From Cordia subcordata (Eukaryota; Streptophyta; Magnoliopsida; Boraginales; Cordiaceae): DNA of 64,000 bases. The stretch spans positions 13,450,001 through 13,514,000 of the forward strand of contig JAPTOF010000016.1 of NCBI GenBank assembly GCA_028554755.1. Direction: 5' to 3'. The position numbers and the translations under genes are program-made. Shown here piece after piece: positions 11,106-22,301 of the stretch; the first letter of the stretch is position 1; each line of letters opens with the position of its first letter. Under the pieces are notes generated by a model, which was not told the origin of the DNA, searched no databases, and saw only the letters and a program-made list of their open reading frames with translations.

Positions 11106-12806
11106 CCAAACTCTATCCACATACTTTTCAAAGAGTTGCGATTGTATTAGTTTTCTATCTTTTCACCTCTAAGGGAGTATAAAGGATCATTTGTTTCATG
11201 TAAGAGCTTCCCTAGCCTTTTCTGAATCCTCCCCTCAATCACAAGAGGTCTCGTGCCCTTTAGGAAGTTACCAAGTAGCTAGAACTACCACGAACTTAGG
11301 ATTCCAACTCACACACCCAAGATGCTGATACTTCATGCCTTATCAACTAGCCTGGCCTCCCAATATGCACTTAGCCCTCAAAAGATACAAGAGAAAGAAG
11401 AATACATCATAATGCTCACAATTTGATGTAAGAGAATTATTCGCAACTCAACGAAATAACAAAAGAAAACACTTGTGTCAAATTGACATTGTGTCACTTG
11501 ACACTTATTTAACATACTTCATTTTTTTTTACATTTTTGTTTCCTTTTGGTTTTTTCTCATTTTTTAATTTTTTTAACTTTTTTCTTCAATCCTTTTCAC
11601 TTTTTTTCACATTTTTACATTTTTCCAATTTTTGCATTTTTTTTTTTGCAATACATAATGTAGAACAAAAAGAAAAGAAAAAGAAGGGGTTAAGACACAC
11701 TAAAAGAACCAATTAAGGAAAAGGTACTCATATCAACAATCCTTTAAAAACACTTTTTCCAACCGAGTTATGGGGAAACTACAAGGTACATTCATAGAAG
11801 TGCTCACTCCCTATAGTTTTCAAAAGGATTCTCTTCAAAGTCTATGTCATACCCCACACTCCATTCACTCTCCACAATACACCCTCATCTTCTCCAATTA
11901 ATTAAGTTAATAACAAAAGTCAACTCTCCAACCAACATGGAGATAAACAACTCAAAACATGCAAAAGATCAAAAAAATTGAACACGTTTTAAGCAAAAAC
12001 AAGGCATGTTATGCAAATCTACCCCAAACATGACAATAAAGGAACAACCACACCCCCAAACCTAAAGTCTGCTTGTCATCAAGCAATTAACACTAAGCAC
12101 ACAACCAGCAAGCACATGAAACACATATGGGGAAAGTGGTAGGAACAAATAGGGACAAGTAAAGAATGGAGAGATACATCCTTGTTGCTATGTAGTCCAC
12201 AAATGCCAAAGACAATTCAATGGTCTACTAGTCTCCATCCTTTATGGAAAGCACTAATGCTCAAGAAACGAAGAAGAGATTAATAGCCAATACAATGAAA
12301 GTTCACATTGACATTTGAAATGATAAACAAGGATGTACACAAGGGGTAAAGGATTGATGCACCAATGAGGGAAAAAAGCAAGAACAAGTAAGGAGAGAAA
12401 ATCTAACTTATTAATACAACCAAACAAACAAAACAAATCCTAAACTATCAAAAGGTAAGAAAAACAAAAGCAGTTTAATTTACTATATACAAGGAAGAAT
12501 AAATGAAAGAAAACTAATCTACTATAAACGAGGCAAGAATAAATAAAAGAAAACTAATCTACTATATACAAAACCAAAAGGATGTAAATACAAAAAGAAC
12601 AAGGAAAATAAAAACAAGCCAAGGGTGCCTCCTAATAGTGTTAGATTTAACGCCCCAGCCAAGCTCCAATGTTAGAGCAAGACATTTTTAAAGTTGCGTA
12701 GCACAAATTGCCCGATAATCATCAAAGTACAGAAGGTAGAGGGAAAGGGATCATGTAATAAATGATATGGGCAAGAATGAACAATGCAAGCCTCTTCCAA
12801 ACTGTT
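11106..12806 (-). other. Interior of the non-autonomous element, mostly non-coding
   Basis: The stretch has T-rich tracts (11520-11660), a second AACCTAAAGTCTGCTTGTCATCAAGCA-like pre-LTR word near 12060 and, on the - strand at about 12615-12656, GGGGCGTTAAATC followed by GGAGGCACCC, resembling the GTTAA..GGAGGCAACCC motif seen downstream of pol in plant gypsy elements. A 60-bp imperfect tandem (GAAAACTAATCTACTATA words) lies at about 12490-12570. The 60-codon frame 12254-12436 is not credible as a gene. Confidence 0.55.
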
Positions 12807-13223
12807 CTACCCTAAAATGTCAAATATGGATGTGTCCTCGTATGTGGTAAGGACCACGTAATAATGCAAATGCTCATGCCCTACTTGTTTGTTAATTAAC
12901 CACCCTATAGCCTTTTTCTCGTGATCTAGGGCTAAGAACACACCCTCCCAATGGGTCAATGAAAGGTCAGATGTATGCAATGTGGGAAATGTATGTCTTA
13001 ATCCTAGGTGAAAGTGTTCCATATAGGAAGGCATAAATATGAGCTCTAAAGAAAGGGAAGACTCAACAGAAGGAGAGGAGGAATAATCAAATGAAGTGAT
13101 ATGAATTGGAGGAGTTGAAGGAATGGATTTGGAGAAAGAGGAATTAGGATGAAGAATGGTGTGTTTAAAAGAGGAATAAAAGTCATCCAAAAAGTATTTC
13201 AAATCCCTCCATTTTGTCCTCAA
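12807..13223 (-). CDS. Unassigned ORF inside the non-autonomous LTR element
   Basis: This 138-residue frame starts MRTKWRDLKYFLDD. The N-terminal third is rich in serine and proline (SSFSKSIPSTPP, SSSPSVESSLS). The C-terminal part is mixed hydrophobic with WEGVFLALDHEKK and a histidine-rich VGHEHLHYY. There is no transmembrane pattern, zinc knuckle or protease motif, and it is not recognised. It lies on the coding strand of the element in the pol/post-pol position, so it may be a remnant of a domesticated or captured sequence, or an artefact. Confidence 0.35.
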   Translation of the reverse strand: MRTKWRDLKYFLDDFYSSFKHTILHPNSSFSKSIPSTPPIHITSFDYSSSPSVESSLSLELIFMPSYMEHFHLGLRHTFPTLHTSDLSLTHWEGVFLALDHEKKAIGWLINKQVGHEHLHYYVVLTTYEDTSIFDILG

Positions 13224-13530
13224 ATGTTACACCTGGAGGAGCTCATCAAACTTCAATTCATCACTAGCACTCAACTCGAAGTCCTACTCCATAACCTTCT
13301 CTAGTGGGGTTGGTTCACACATAGGTAGAGGGGTACTCATCATGCAAACATGGATGCTCGGGAGAGATGTATACTAAACTTCCTAAAGGTGGATTTGTAA
13401 TGCAATTGAGTACTTAAAACATCAAGATCGTCCTCCAAACGTGTTTGAGAAGTGGGAATGGAAGGAAAAATAGGTTCACATGACTCAATGGGAAGAGATA
13501 AAAGCAAGGGAGAATAGGATACCACTTTCT

Positions 13531-13866
13531 CTAAAACATACCAAAGTTGTCATCAAGAACCAAAGCGCTATTAAGCTTATCTTCTTCTTCACTACAAGAT
13601 GTAAACTCTCTATCCATCCCTCTCACTATTTCTTCCTCCCAAACATCATCTTTTCCATCACTAATTTTCTTATCCATAGGTCTCGCTCCTCTCCCTTTAA
13701 CCCAGTCTAAACATATATCAACACTTCCACTCATGGGTTGTTCATTCTCAACTTCTCTACTAAAGTACTTGACTATTCTGGATAATTGTTTAGTTATCAC
13801 CTTTAGTCTCTCATGGTTGGAATGAATTTGAGATTTGAGATATTCTAACTTTTCAACCTTACTCAA
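13531..13866 (-). CDS. Unassigned coiled-coil-like ORF at the gag position
   Basis: This 111-residue frame begins MSKVEKLEYLKSQIHSN. Its first 40 residues show heptad-like spacing (leucine, isoleucine and valine with K/E/R), suggesting a short coiled coil. The rest is acidic (WEEEIVRGMDRE, SEEEDKLNS). It is the first ORF after the 5' LTR, where gag would lie, but it lacks a CCHC zinc knuckle. It could be a vestigial gag-like protein of the non-autonomous family. Frames on the opposite strand (13480-13710, 13547-13825) are shadows. Confidence 0.4.
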   Translation of the reverse strand: MSKVEKLEYLKSQIHSNHERLKVITKQLSRIVKYFSREVENEQPMSGSVDICLDWVKGRGARPMDKKISDGKDDVWEEEIVRGMDREFTSCSEEEDKLNSALVLDDNFGMF

Positions 13867-13929
13867 GGGAGACCTAAAAGAAAAAGGTTTACCTGAATAG
13901 AAATGGTAATCATTTTGAAAATCATTTTG

Positions 13930-15389
13930 AGAGCTCAGGATAACGGAAAATAAACCTAAACTACGGAGAAACTAAAGATGCCAAGATAAGGAAAAGAAGG
14001 CTCTACAAGGTAGAAGGGGACCTAAGGTGACTGTGTTGCAACTGGACTCAAGCTACGATAATGATATGGTCTATCTATGGCTTGATATCTATCTTAGAGA
14101 CCTTAGCTAACTAACCTTATTATCCAATAGGACTCTATATGGGTCTACTCCTAGGTAGATCTCCTTAGAGTATAGCGTGGTCCTTATGACCAAGGATTTT
14201 AGGGCTTAGATAGTTAGGTCCTCTTTGGTGTTAATTTATGTCCTACTCAAGAGATTAGCTTATTAATATTGTTTTAGACTAGAGATTAGACTCCTAGAGC
14301 ATTAACAAGTGCTAGTGGGTACCTTTTTAGTACTGTTTCAGACTAGAGGTACTATTCTACCATACTAAGTCATCTATTAAGCATATTAATCAACACACAT
14401 TAGTTGCAAATAGGACTCATGCCATTAGCAAGGACTAAGGCTAAGTTGAGACCACTACCGATAGCATTTAAGCACAAAAGAACACATGCATCTTCACTTA
14501 AGCATTTTAACAAACACATAGACATGTTTGATTTTCAATGCATACACATATTGAATCATACCATTAATCAATGTAAGGAAGCATGTATTAAGAGCCATAG
14601 ATATATACAAATCCTTTATTCATAGCCCTAATCTAATATACAACAACAAACAACCCTAAATCTAGCTTATTCCAGCAACGTATTTACAAGATCTAGAGAA
14701 AGAACAAGAAGAACTGCCCTAAATCTTACTTCCAAATCTTTACAAGCTCTTCAAATCCTTGTTGATTGCTTCAATCCTTCCTTGGTAGGGTGTTTAGAGG
14801 GTGTATGACAGTGTTAATTGAAGTAGGAAAAGGGTTAGGGTTAATGGGGTTGAGAGATTATTAGGTTCCTCCCTAATTTTTAAGCTGAAAAGGGTATTTT
14901 ATAGCTATTCGCCGACATTACTGGTTGGGTCAACCGATCGGCCAGCAAAATGGGCTAGGGTGACCTGTTGACTCTTTGCTCTCTGTCTTTATCAGTCACC
15001 CTAACCAATCAATCAGCAAGGAGCCCAGGGTGACTGGCAGTTGCTGTTTCATGCTCCAAATTCTGCCAATTTTGTTCCGGTCTTCCCTGTTTGCTTCGAA
15101 CCTCTTCCGATGGCTTCTAAACCCATTTTTTCTTGATCTTTTTATCTTCAAATCACCCTTAAGCTTTGTCCTTAGGCACGCTCATCTTCAATTAAGCTCA
15201 ATTCCTTCACCCAAAACACGCCTAAAACATGAAATATGGCATTTAGTATAGCATTTACGTAGTTCAACACCTTATGCATATATATAGCTATGTGTGCACA
15301 AATGTAACACCAAATGCACCAACTATGCTCAAAACATTTTATATGTGTATACAAAAACTAATACAAGCACACACAAATAAAACACATCA
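13930..15389 (-). repeat. 5' LTR of the non-autonomous element, truncated
   Basis: This copy matches 9488-11061 from its right end (ACACATCA at 15382-15389) leftwards to about 13930, where homology fades (GAGAGCTCAGGATAACGG versus GGGAGCTTGGGATGATGG). The LTR terminus and primer-binding site expected further left are missing. Divergence from the sister LTR is visible throughout as scattered substitutions and small indels, so the insertion is not recent. Confidence 0.85.
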
Positions 15390-15594
15390 CATCCTATCCC
15401 ATGCTTAGCCCTAACTTTATTTGGTCAAATTTATTGCTTATAAGTAGCTAAAAAAATTGGGGTTATGCTTTTCTTTGGTTGTTTATAAGTCAAATTTACT
15501 TGCTTTGAAGCACAATTTGCCAAACAAGTAAATTTTTTTTTTGTTTATAAATAGATTTGACCAGCTTATAGGCACTCCCAAACACCATGTAAAT

Positions 15595-15714
15595 GGTATT
15601 ATTTAAGATGGCTTCAGCAAGTCTTCCATTAGCACATATGTTATTTTGCTGATGATGCTCTCTCTCGCATATAATGAACAAGATTTATGTGATTTATATT
15701 AGACTATTGTAGAA
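15595..15714. other. Short spacer
   Basis: AT-rich DNA between the outer MITE and the next LTR; no feature seen. Confidence 0.5.
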
Positions 15715-17577
15715 TGATGTGCTTTGATTTTGTGTGTGTTTGCCTTGTACATTGCTTATGTTTTTGTGGTGTTTTGTGCTTGTATAGTGGCATTTGTGTA
15801 GTTCATATGATAGAATTAGGCTTAGGAAAAGATAATTATACATAGTCGAGTTTGATAAATAAATGCTACATTAATTGCTTGTTTTAATGATTTAGGTGAG
15901 ACTTGGGTTGAAAATGAGATTTGCACGATAATGGCTGATAAAGATAGAAGGTGTATGGGTAATAGGGAAAAGGCCAGAAGCAAAGATGATAAAGATTAAA
16001 GCAAATAGGAGCTACTGGTAGGTCCCCAAAGGCAACCGGCTGACCGGTAGGGTCAACCGACAAATCTAGAGAATAGAGGCTATTACTGGCTGAGGCTATT
16101 GGCTGACGTTAGCTGGTTATTCCAGAGAACAGAGAAAAGAATCGATTCACTCCTTCTTATTACTAGCCAGCTGGTAAGGTCGATCGGTAGTGACGTTGAT
16201 GCCTATAAATGGGCTCGATTTTTGGCATTTAAAGATTATCAACTCGCACACACTTCACAACTAATTTTTACACACACTAAACCCTAGCTCACCCATCTCA
16301 TACACGCTCTCATTCACTTCCCACTTGGATTCAAGCTTATTTGGAGGGATCTAACACTTGGATTTCAAGATTTACTCAAAGGATTGTAAAGCTACATTAC
16401 GGATGAAAGGGAAGTTTCTATAGTTCTGTTTCATCCTATTTTATATTATGTTTGAGTAGACTTGTGTATGGTGATTTAGCTTGTAATATGGTTGATTATA
16501 TACTCTTATGTTATGGGATTTGATGTCTTAATACATATATATGCTTTATTCTTCTTGTTTCAATGGCTATTATGCAATACATGTCTAGGTGTTTGATAAT
16601 ATGCCTATGTGAGTAGCATATGTATAAATTGATGTCTATTTGTTACTAAACACCTCTAATCCATTATAATCATGTCTATGTGTTTGTGTATGGATTGCAT
16701 GGAGTGGATAATACTTATATCCATGTCTATGTGTATGTTTGCATGCCTAGTGGTAAATATGACCTCAATATTACATACATGTTAGTTCCCAATTGCTTTT
16801 AATGGTGTAATATGAGCACGATGATCTTTGGTAGTTGAATAGGTGCTTTTATGCACCAGCACCTTAGCTTGAAACATGTATGAATGTGCTAATTGATCAA
16901 ATCCCGCTATAGTGACCCTAAAATGATAGCACGTAATTTAGGGCTATCTTAGATCGAGTCTCCTTTGGCTTTAAACCTAGCCAATAGGCTTTCAGATAGG
17001 TTTAGTTGACCTTAACGACACTAGGTCTTGGCTTTAAACCCATCCAACGATTTAGGTATTACGGTAGGTTCATTCAAGGACACCTAAAAATCTACTTAGT
17101 CAACCTTAAGGCCCTAGGTCATAAGGACCCCGTCGTGACTCTAGAGGCAATCGATGTAGGGATTAATGGCATCGAGTCCTAGGGATAAATTCGGAAGTTA
17201 GTTAGAGTCCTAGTATAGAGCAACATATTTAGCTAAGCCATCACCCTAAATCCCATAGCATTTGAGTCTAGAATCACTCATAGGCAAGCGAAAGCCACCC
17301 TAACCCCTTCTATTTGTTGGTTCTCTCTAGATTAGTTTGTTTCCTTCGTCTTCCATTCCTATTTTCCTATAGCGTAATTTTATTTCCTTTAGTTTGAGCT
17401 CCCGTTAAATGCAAAAACCCCAAAAAGATGGTTAGGTTAGGACTTCTTTTAGGCGCTTTCTAGAACACACACATAGGATCCATTCCACAATACGCCTCCC
17501 TAAGGATTTGGCACTCGTATTTGCGCACACTATACTACATTCAATCCGTGTGCTTGCAGGTTTTTAGGGCTTGTGCA
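15715..17577 (+). repeat. Diverged LTR related to the non-autonomous family
   Basis: It begins TGATGTGCTTTG and shares with the family the GTGTGTGTTTGCCTTG start, the GC-rich ACCGGCTGACCGGTAGGGTCAACCGAC block (about 16030-16060), the GTCATAAGGACC..CTAGGG stretch and the terminal CCGTGTGCTTGCAGG region (about 17545-17560). It is opposite in orientation to 9488-15389 and only partly alignable, so it is a distinct, older subfamily. No internal region or second LTR is found, so it may be a solo LTR. A target duplication could not be identified. Confidence 0.6.
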
Positions 17578-17951
17578 CTTTGATATGATCATATTAATAA
17601 CCTAGATCAAAATTTACGGGGCAAAAAATTATTTAGTTCTTTTTCGTTTTGGGCACTAATACCTTCTGATACATGAGGGTGATTGGCTAGTTAGATATGC
17701 TATGGTTGGCTCACAACCACCTACCTATACTTCTTTTTCCTCGTGAAAGGGACTTTTTCTATTGATGACCAGTTACCCTATTCTCATACACAGGGTGAAA
17801 GCCTTTTTAGGGTTCAGTTTGATTTTTTATTTTAGAGAGTTAAATTAATTTTTATAGCTTAAAAGTTTATTTTGAAAAAAAGGAAGTGTTTGATTTTTAT
17901 TTTAAAACTTAAGTTGAGCTTATAATTAATAGACTTTAAGGTTAAACAAAA
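17578..17951. other. Spacer, no genes
   Basis: AT-rich sequence without ORFs or clear repeats; TTTGATTTTTATTTTA-like words hint at an old MITE. Confidence 0.5.
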
Positions 17952-17964
17952 AAGATCAAACTTT

Positions 17965-18714
17965 AAGATCAATGTTGATAGGAGCGTGAGAAGTGGCCAA
18001 GACAACATTGTTGTTCGAGCTAGAGGATTGCTTTAGGAGGCTACAGGAGGATTGGTTTTTGGTTTCTATGAACATATTGATGCAGAATCAGTGATTGTTG
18101 CCAAGTTGAGAGCACTCATACGAGGCTTGCTTTTGTGTACAGAACGAGGTTTTATTGATGTGTGGGTGGAGCTCAATTCACTATGGGTGGTGAAATTGAT
18201 GAATGGAATTGCTCATTCATGGACATTTGCTATGATATGGCACGAGCCTGATCTTTGGTGACACATCTTCGGGTGCAATTTTCGCATCTTTGCCGTGGAG
18301 GTAATAAGCCGACAGACTTTTTAACGAACAAAAGAGGTATGTATAATGGTTTAGTGGTTTTTGATGCAATGGATGATCTTAAAGAGCTACAAGGCTTGGT
18401 GCATTTGCGACCAACTAGGGCTTCCAAATCTATGTATTTAGAATAGAGGTTTTGTTTTTGTTTTGTAAAAGTAGCAATGCTACCTTATTTTTTTTATGTC
18501 TTTAAATTTGTAAGGACAGTAATACTACTTTGTTTATTTTTTACTGTATTTGCATCCATTTATTTGCATTTTGTAATAGGTTGGCCTATCGACCTGGTAT
18601 GCTTAGAAGTAGACTAGATGGTTAGGCCTACGTCCCACTCTATTTTGTATTCTTTTTGTTTGTGGCAATAAAATCTTGGGGTGCCGTCCCTTTTTACCAA
18701 AAAATAAATAAATA
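17965..18714 (+). mobile_element. 5'-truncated LINE carrying an RNase H remnant
   Basis: The flanking 13-mers AAGATCAAACTTT (17952-17964) and AAGATTAAACTTT (18715-18727) differ at one position and form a target duplication. The body starts with an INVDRSV reading like the RNase H start of the LINE at 37311-45250 and continues GFYEHIDAESVIVAKLRALIRG and VWVELNSLWVVKLMN (18052-18261). It ends with a homologous 3'UTR and an A-rich tail (CAAAAAATAAATAAATAA). Severe 5' truncation is normal for LINE insertions. In-frame stops show it is inactive. Confidence 0.88.
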
Positions 18715-18727
18715 AAGATTAAACTTT

Positions 18728-19560
18728 TTATTTCTCCTTTTGCTCTTTTTTGGTATATAGTGTCTAAAAGTTTTTTAGATAAAATTGTTCTATTAATTTT
18801 ATTATTAGAGTTTCTTGAATTACAATATTAATTTAGAAAATTAATAAAATAATAAAATTTAATAATTAAAAAATATTTAAATTTGTAATTTAATAAAAAA
18901 TAACTAATTTTAATTAATTTTAATAGTAACTAACATTACTAAAAATAAATAAAATCTATTTACTGATTATTAAAACTTTGATTTGATTAATTAAAAAATT
19001 AACAAAAATAAAAATAATCCAAAACTAATAACTAATTAAAAAGAAATATTTAATTAAAATTTAATAATGAATTATTTTTAATATTATAGAAATTTATTTG
19101 TATTTACTTAGAGATAATTTATTATTTTGAATTTAATAAATAGAACTTTAATTTTTAAAAATATAATTACATATCTTCAAAACTTTTTAGACAAATTAGA
19201 TTATGATTAAAATAACAAAACAGATAAAAAAAAGAAACAACAGTTTATTGGAACAAGTTTCAAAGTATCCTTTTAATAACTTACACGACCAACTATTTTA
19301 AAATTTAAGACTGAATACCATCTCATTTAATAAAAGGTGGTTTCATGTAAAAATTACCAAATGCATTTTTTTGTATACTAAAAACCTCTATTTAACAACG
19401 AATCTAATTTCAGAAGGCTTTTTAAGAAAATTTTAATTTTAAACTGACAACTAATATAGTCTTAATTATGTGTGCATGCTTCAAAGACCTATTGATTCAG
19501 AACACTTAAAGGGCATTTGGATTGACTTATCAAAAGACTACGTAAAATACCTTTGGCATT
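18728..19560. other. AT-rich spacer, no genes
   Basis: Extremely AT-rich (runs of TTAATTAAAAAATT-like sequence) with no ORF above noise, no inverted repeat with clear ends and no RNA gene seen. Confidence 0.6.
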
Positions 19561-19703
19561 ATGTGTACAAATTAGTTGAGTGAGTGAGTTAGTTAATTTC
19601 TTAACTAACCAATTCACATCTTTGTTGTATAAAACGAGAAATAAGCTTGTAATGCAAATTAACAAGAAATAATATCTGAGTCCTCTCTTATATGCTCTCT
19701 CTC

Positions 19704-21075
19704 TGTTGGCTAAATACTCATTATTGTATTGATTTTGATTATGAAAATTATGATTAATTTACTAATAAAAAGTGTCTTGTGAGTTTCAAAATGAATATCA
19801 TAAGATAGGTGCTTAGAAGATAGCAGAATATACTTAGCTATGAGCTTGACTACATGGAAGATTCATCTGTCAAAGAGCTCAAGCGTGAAGAAGATGAAGA
19901 TGAGAAGTCATAAAGTAGAGGGTAGGTGTCATAAGGGATAACGAATGTAATGCTTCCTTGTAAATAGCCTTAGATTCATGTTTAATAGCTCAAGCATCTC
20001 ATCTTCATTTTTACAACCTCATGAACATTGATTTACAAATGCAAAACTTGATTTGATTACATGAAATGCATAAAAATTCTTCAAACACATGTCTTGGAAT
20101 GTTTTCAAACTTCAATTGATCTTTTAAAACTTGTTTGAAGTTGATTTGGTGTTGTGAAAATGAATTAAAATTGACTAAAAATGTTTTTAGGATTATTTGG
20201 CTTTGTTTCCAAGTCTCTGGTCTAGCTGGACCCCTTAGCCGGTCGACTGGCAAAGCGTGAGGGGTCGTTCGGCCAAACCAGAGTCTTTAGGACTCAGCCA
20301 GACCCTCTAGCGGGTCGATCGGCTTAGGCATCCAGCCAAGTCATTGAAGCAAAGTCGCAAGCTTGCTCAACCGGCTGAATGTTTTGCTATAATAAATGCA
20401 CTAGCCATTTATTACCATTCAGCCCCATTTTTTTCTTCCATCTTCACCTACCAAAGCCCTAACTCTCAAATCTCTTTAAATATACCTTCCAAACAATTCA
20501 ATAACAGTAATCCAAGCTTGCAAAATCTTTCTTCATTATCTATAGCTGAAAATTATTGAGCTATTATAGTGATATCTTTGAGCATTCAAGAGCTTTAAAT
20601 TTTCATATCTACTTTTGAGAAGTTATATCATCTTTATCATCTATTCCTTCAAAGTCTTCATACATACACACTCTTTGAGCTAGAAAATATTGTGAGATAT
20701 ACATATTGAGCTTGAGAAGAGTGTGGGGAAATCCTATAGGGAGTGTCTCTTGGGTTCTTTGAAATTTGGATTCAAAGAGTTGTATTACTTGCTTTGTACT
20801 TCACCAAGCTTTGAAGTAGTACTATAGTGGAGTTGATTGAAGTCCTAAGGGGAGCTACCTTGGGCGGTGGACGTAGGCAAGGCCAAACCTACTAAAAATC
20901 GTTTGTCATTCTCTTCCTTATCTTTACTTTACTTTACTTTACTTGCCATTATTGATTGAGTAGTGTTTGATATATTGCTTAAGTGAAGGTGTGTGATTTA
21001 TTTGATAAATTTTTAATTGGAAAATTTATCCAATATGTTAATTCACCCCCTCCCCCCAAGATATTTGCCCCTACA
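19704..21075 (+). mobile_element. SIRE-like copia solo LTR nested in the gypsy relic
   Basis: It starts TGTTGGC at 19704 and ends CCCCTACA at about 21075. It aligns with the LTR at 2027-3900, including GAGTGTGGGGAAA, CAAAGAGTTGTA and the GGGCGGTGGACGTAGGCAAG block (about 20860-20882). No internal region follows: the next sequence is pyrimidine-rich gypsy LTR/leader. The flanks CTCTC (19699-19703) and CTTTC (21076-21080) agree at four of five positions. A GC-rich block with CCGGTCGACTGG and CGGGTCGATCGGC lies at about 20220-20380. Confidence 0.72.
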
Positions 21076-21240
21076 CTTTCTTTGTTCTCTCTCCTTTTCC
21101 TCTCCAGCTTTGCTCTGTTCAGGAGTCATTCTCTTCTTGATTCCTTAAAAGTAGGCCATTCTCCTCTTAACTAGGAGAACTCTTAACAAGGTATCAGATT
21201 TAGGCAATCCTCAGCAATTCGAGGTACTCAATAAGCTTCC

Positions 21241-22249
21241 ATGGCGGATGATACAAAAATCAATGAGCTCTATGATGATGTCGAGAACTTGAAAGAAAAA
21301 GTGTTGATAGATTAAGTATGCACACTTCATTGCTCTGTCTCACCCTTATATAACAGCAATTGTGGCTCAAGCTTTCTTGGACAACATCTATAAACTCCAT
21401 GGCTTACCTAAAAAATTGTTAGTGAAAGAGACACAATTTTCCTTAGCAAATTCTGGCGAAACTTGTTTAGTGCTCAAAGGGTGGCTCTTCATCATTCTAG
21501 TGCTTATCACCCTCAAATTGATGGGCAAACTGAGGAAGTAAATAGATGTGTGGAAAATTACTTAAGATGTATGACATGTGACAGACCCCAGGAATGGCTC
21601 ACATGACTACCTTTAGCTAAATGGTGGTAAAATACCACTTTTCACTCAATAACTTATACGACTCCCTATGAGGTATTGTATGGACAGAAACCTCCTTTAC
21701 ATCTTCCATACATTCCCGTAGTTCAATGGTAGAGGCAGTTGATAGAACACTTCAAGCCAAGAAATCAACAATTAGGCTACTAAAGTTCCACTTAGCCAAT
21801 GCAAAAGCAAGGATGAAGCAGCATGCTGACAAGCACAAAACTGAGAGGGAATTACAACCTGGAGACTAGGCATCTGTCAAATTGCAACCTTACAGGCAAC
21901 CCTCCTTGAAGAGACACTCCTACAGAAGTTGTCTCCAAAATAATTTGGCCCTTTCTTGGTTGAAAAGAAGATTGACAAAGTTGCTTATCAACTTAAGCTC
22001 CCTCCTCAAGCTAAAATCCATCATACATTTCACATATTGCAACTGAAGCAACAAATTGGGACCCATCCATTTGTACTAGACTTGCCAGTGACATTTTCAT
22101 CTCATGGTCATGTGCTCCTTGAACCAGAATCAATTGCTGACAAGAGGGTAATTCTCAGGAACAACAAATCTATCACTCAAGTGCTTGTGAAATGGTTCAA
22201 CAATCCTCATGAAGACTGCACCTGGGTAGACTGGTACACATTCAAGTAG
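21241..22249 (+). pseudogene. Gypsy gag start joined to integrase C-terminus and chromodomain
   Basis: A gag-like start (21241-21315) ends in a stop and is followed at once by integrase-derived sequence. The hallmark AYHPQIDGQTE lies at about 21507-21540, followed by VNRCVENYLRCM, a TPYEVLYGQKPP block (about 21660-21695) and then an open 97-codon frame (21956-22249). That frame contains KLPPQAKIHHTFHILQLK and a chromodomain-like tail ending VLVKWFNNPHEDCTW. Live integrase joins element DNA to the chromosome, and the chromodomain guides targeting. Several stops and shifts make this copy dead. Confidence 0.82.
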
Positions 22250-22301
22250 CAATTTCCAGCTTTTAATCTTTGAGAACAAGAATTCTTGAAGGGGAGGCAT
22301 T

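Larger units (their letters stand above)
9488..15389 (-). mobile_element. Non-autonomous LTR retrotransposon (LARD-like, gypsy-type signals)
   Basis: Two long direct repeats (9488-11061 and about 13930-15389) flank a 2.87-kb interior. The exact 5-mer CATCC lies at 9483-9487 and 15390-15394, so this is one insertion event. Orientation is - strand: next to the LTR at 11061 the - strand shows GCTTGAGGACAAGCAAGG and then a GGTTTGGGGGTG polypurine tract, a pre-LTR signature common in plant Ty3/gypsy elements. No protease, RT or integrase is present; the interior has only two short ORFs. The 5' LTR has lost its last roughly 170 bp and the primer-binding site, so the copy is dead. A solo LTR of the family lies at 37396-39019 and a diverged relative at 15715-17577. 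Confidence 0.88.
8480..15412 (+). mobile_element. Deleted hAT transposon split by an LTR retrotransposon
   Basis: The left end AGGCTAAGCACAGGAT (8480) is the inverted complement of the right end ATCCTATCCCATGCTTAGCCCT (about 15391-15412) with few mismatches. The 8-bp flanks AACTTTAA (8472-8479) and AACTTTAT (15413-15420) agree at seven positions, as expected for hAT. Removing the LTR element (9488-15389 plus its 5-bp duplication) leaves only about 1.03 kb, against roughly 3-4 kb for an autonomous hAT. The interior keeps the C-terminal end of a transposase (8701-9207). Subterminal GGATAGGATG/CATCC words are abundant. Confidence 0.82.
6627..15589. mobile_element. Tourist-like MITE split by two nested insertions
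   Basis: Left end AAGGGTGTTTGG (6627) and right end CCAAACACCATG (15589) form short inverted termini flanked by TAA at 6624-6626 and 15590-15592, the target size of PIF/Harbinger (Tourist) MITEs. After removing the insertions at 6743-8348 and 8480-15412 and one copy of each target duplication, the remaining segments (6627-6742, 8355-8479, 15421-15589) join into an element of about 400 bp with repeated TTGCTTATAAG words. No coding capacity. The terminal match is short, so the outer boundary is less certain than the inner nests. Confidence 0.6.

Noticed and set aside
13547..13825. 92-codon + strand frame
   Set aside because: Antisense shadow of the coiled-coil-like ORF 13531-13866.
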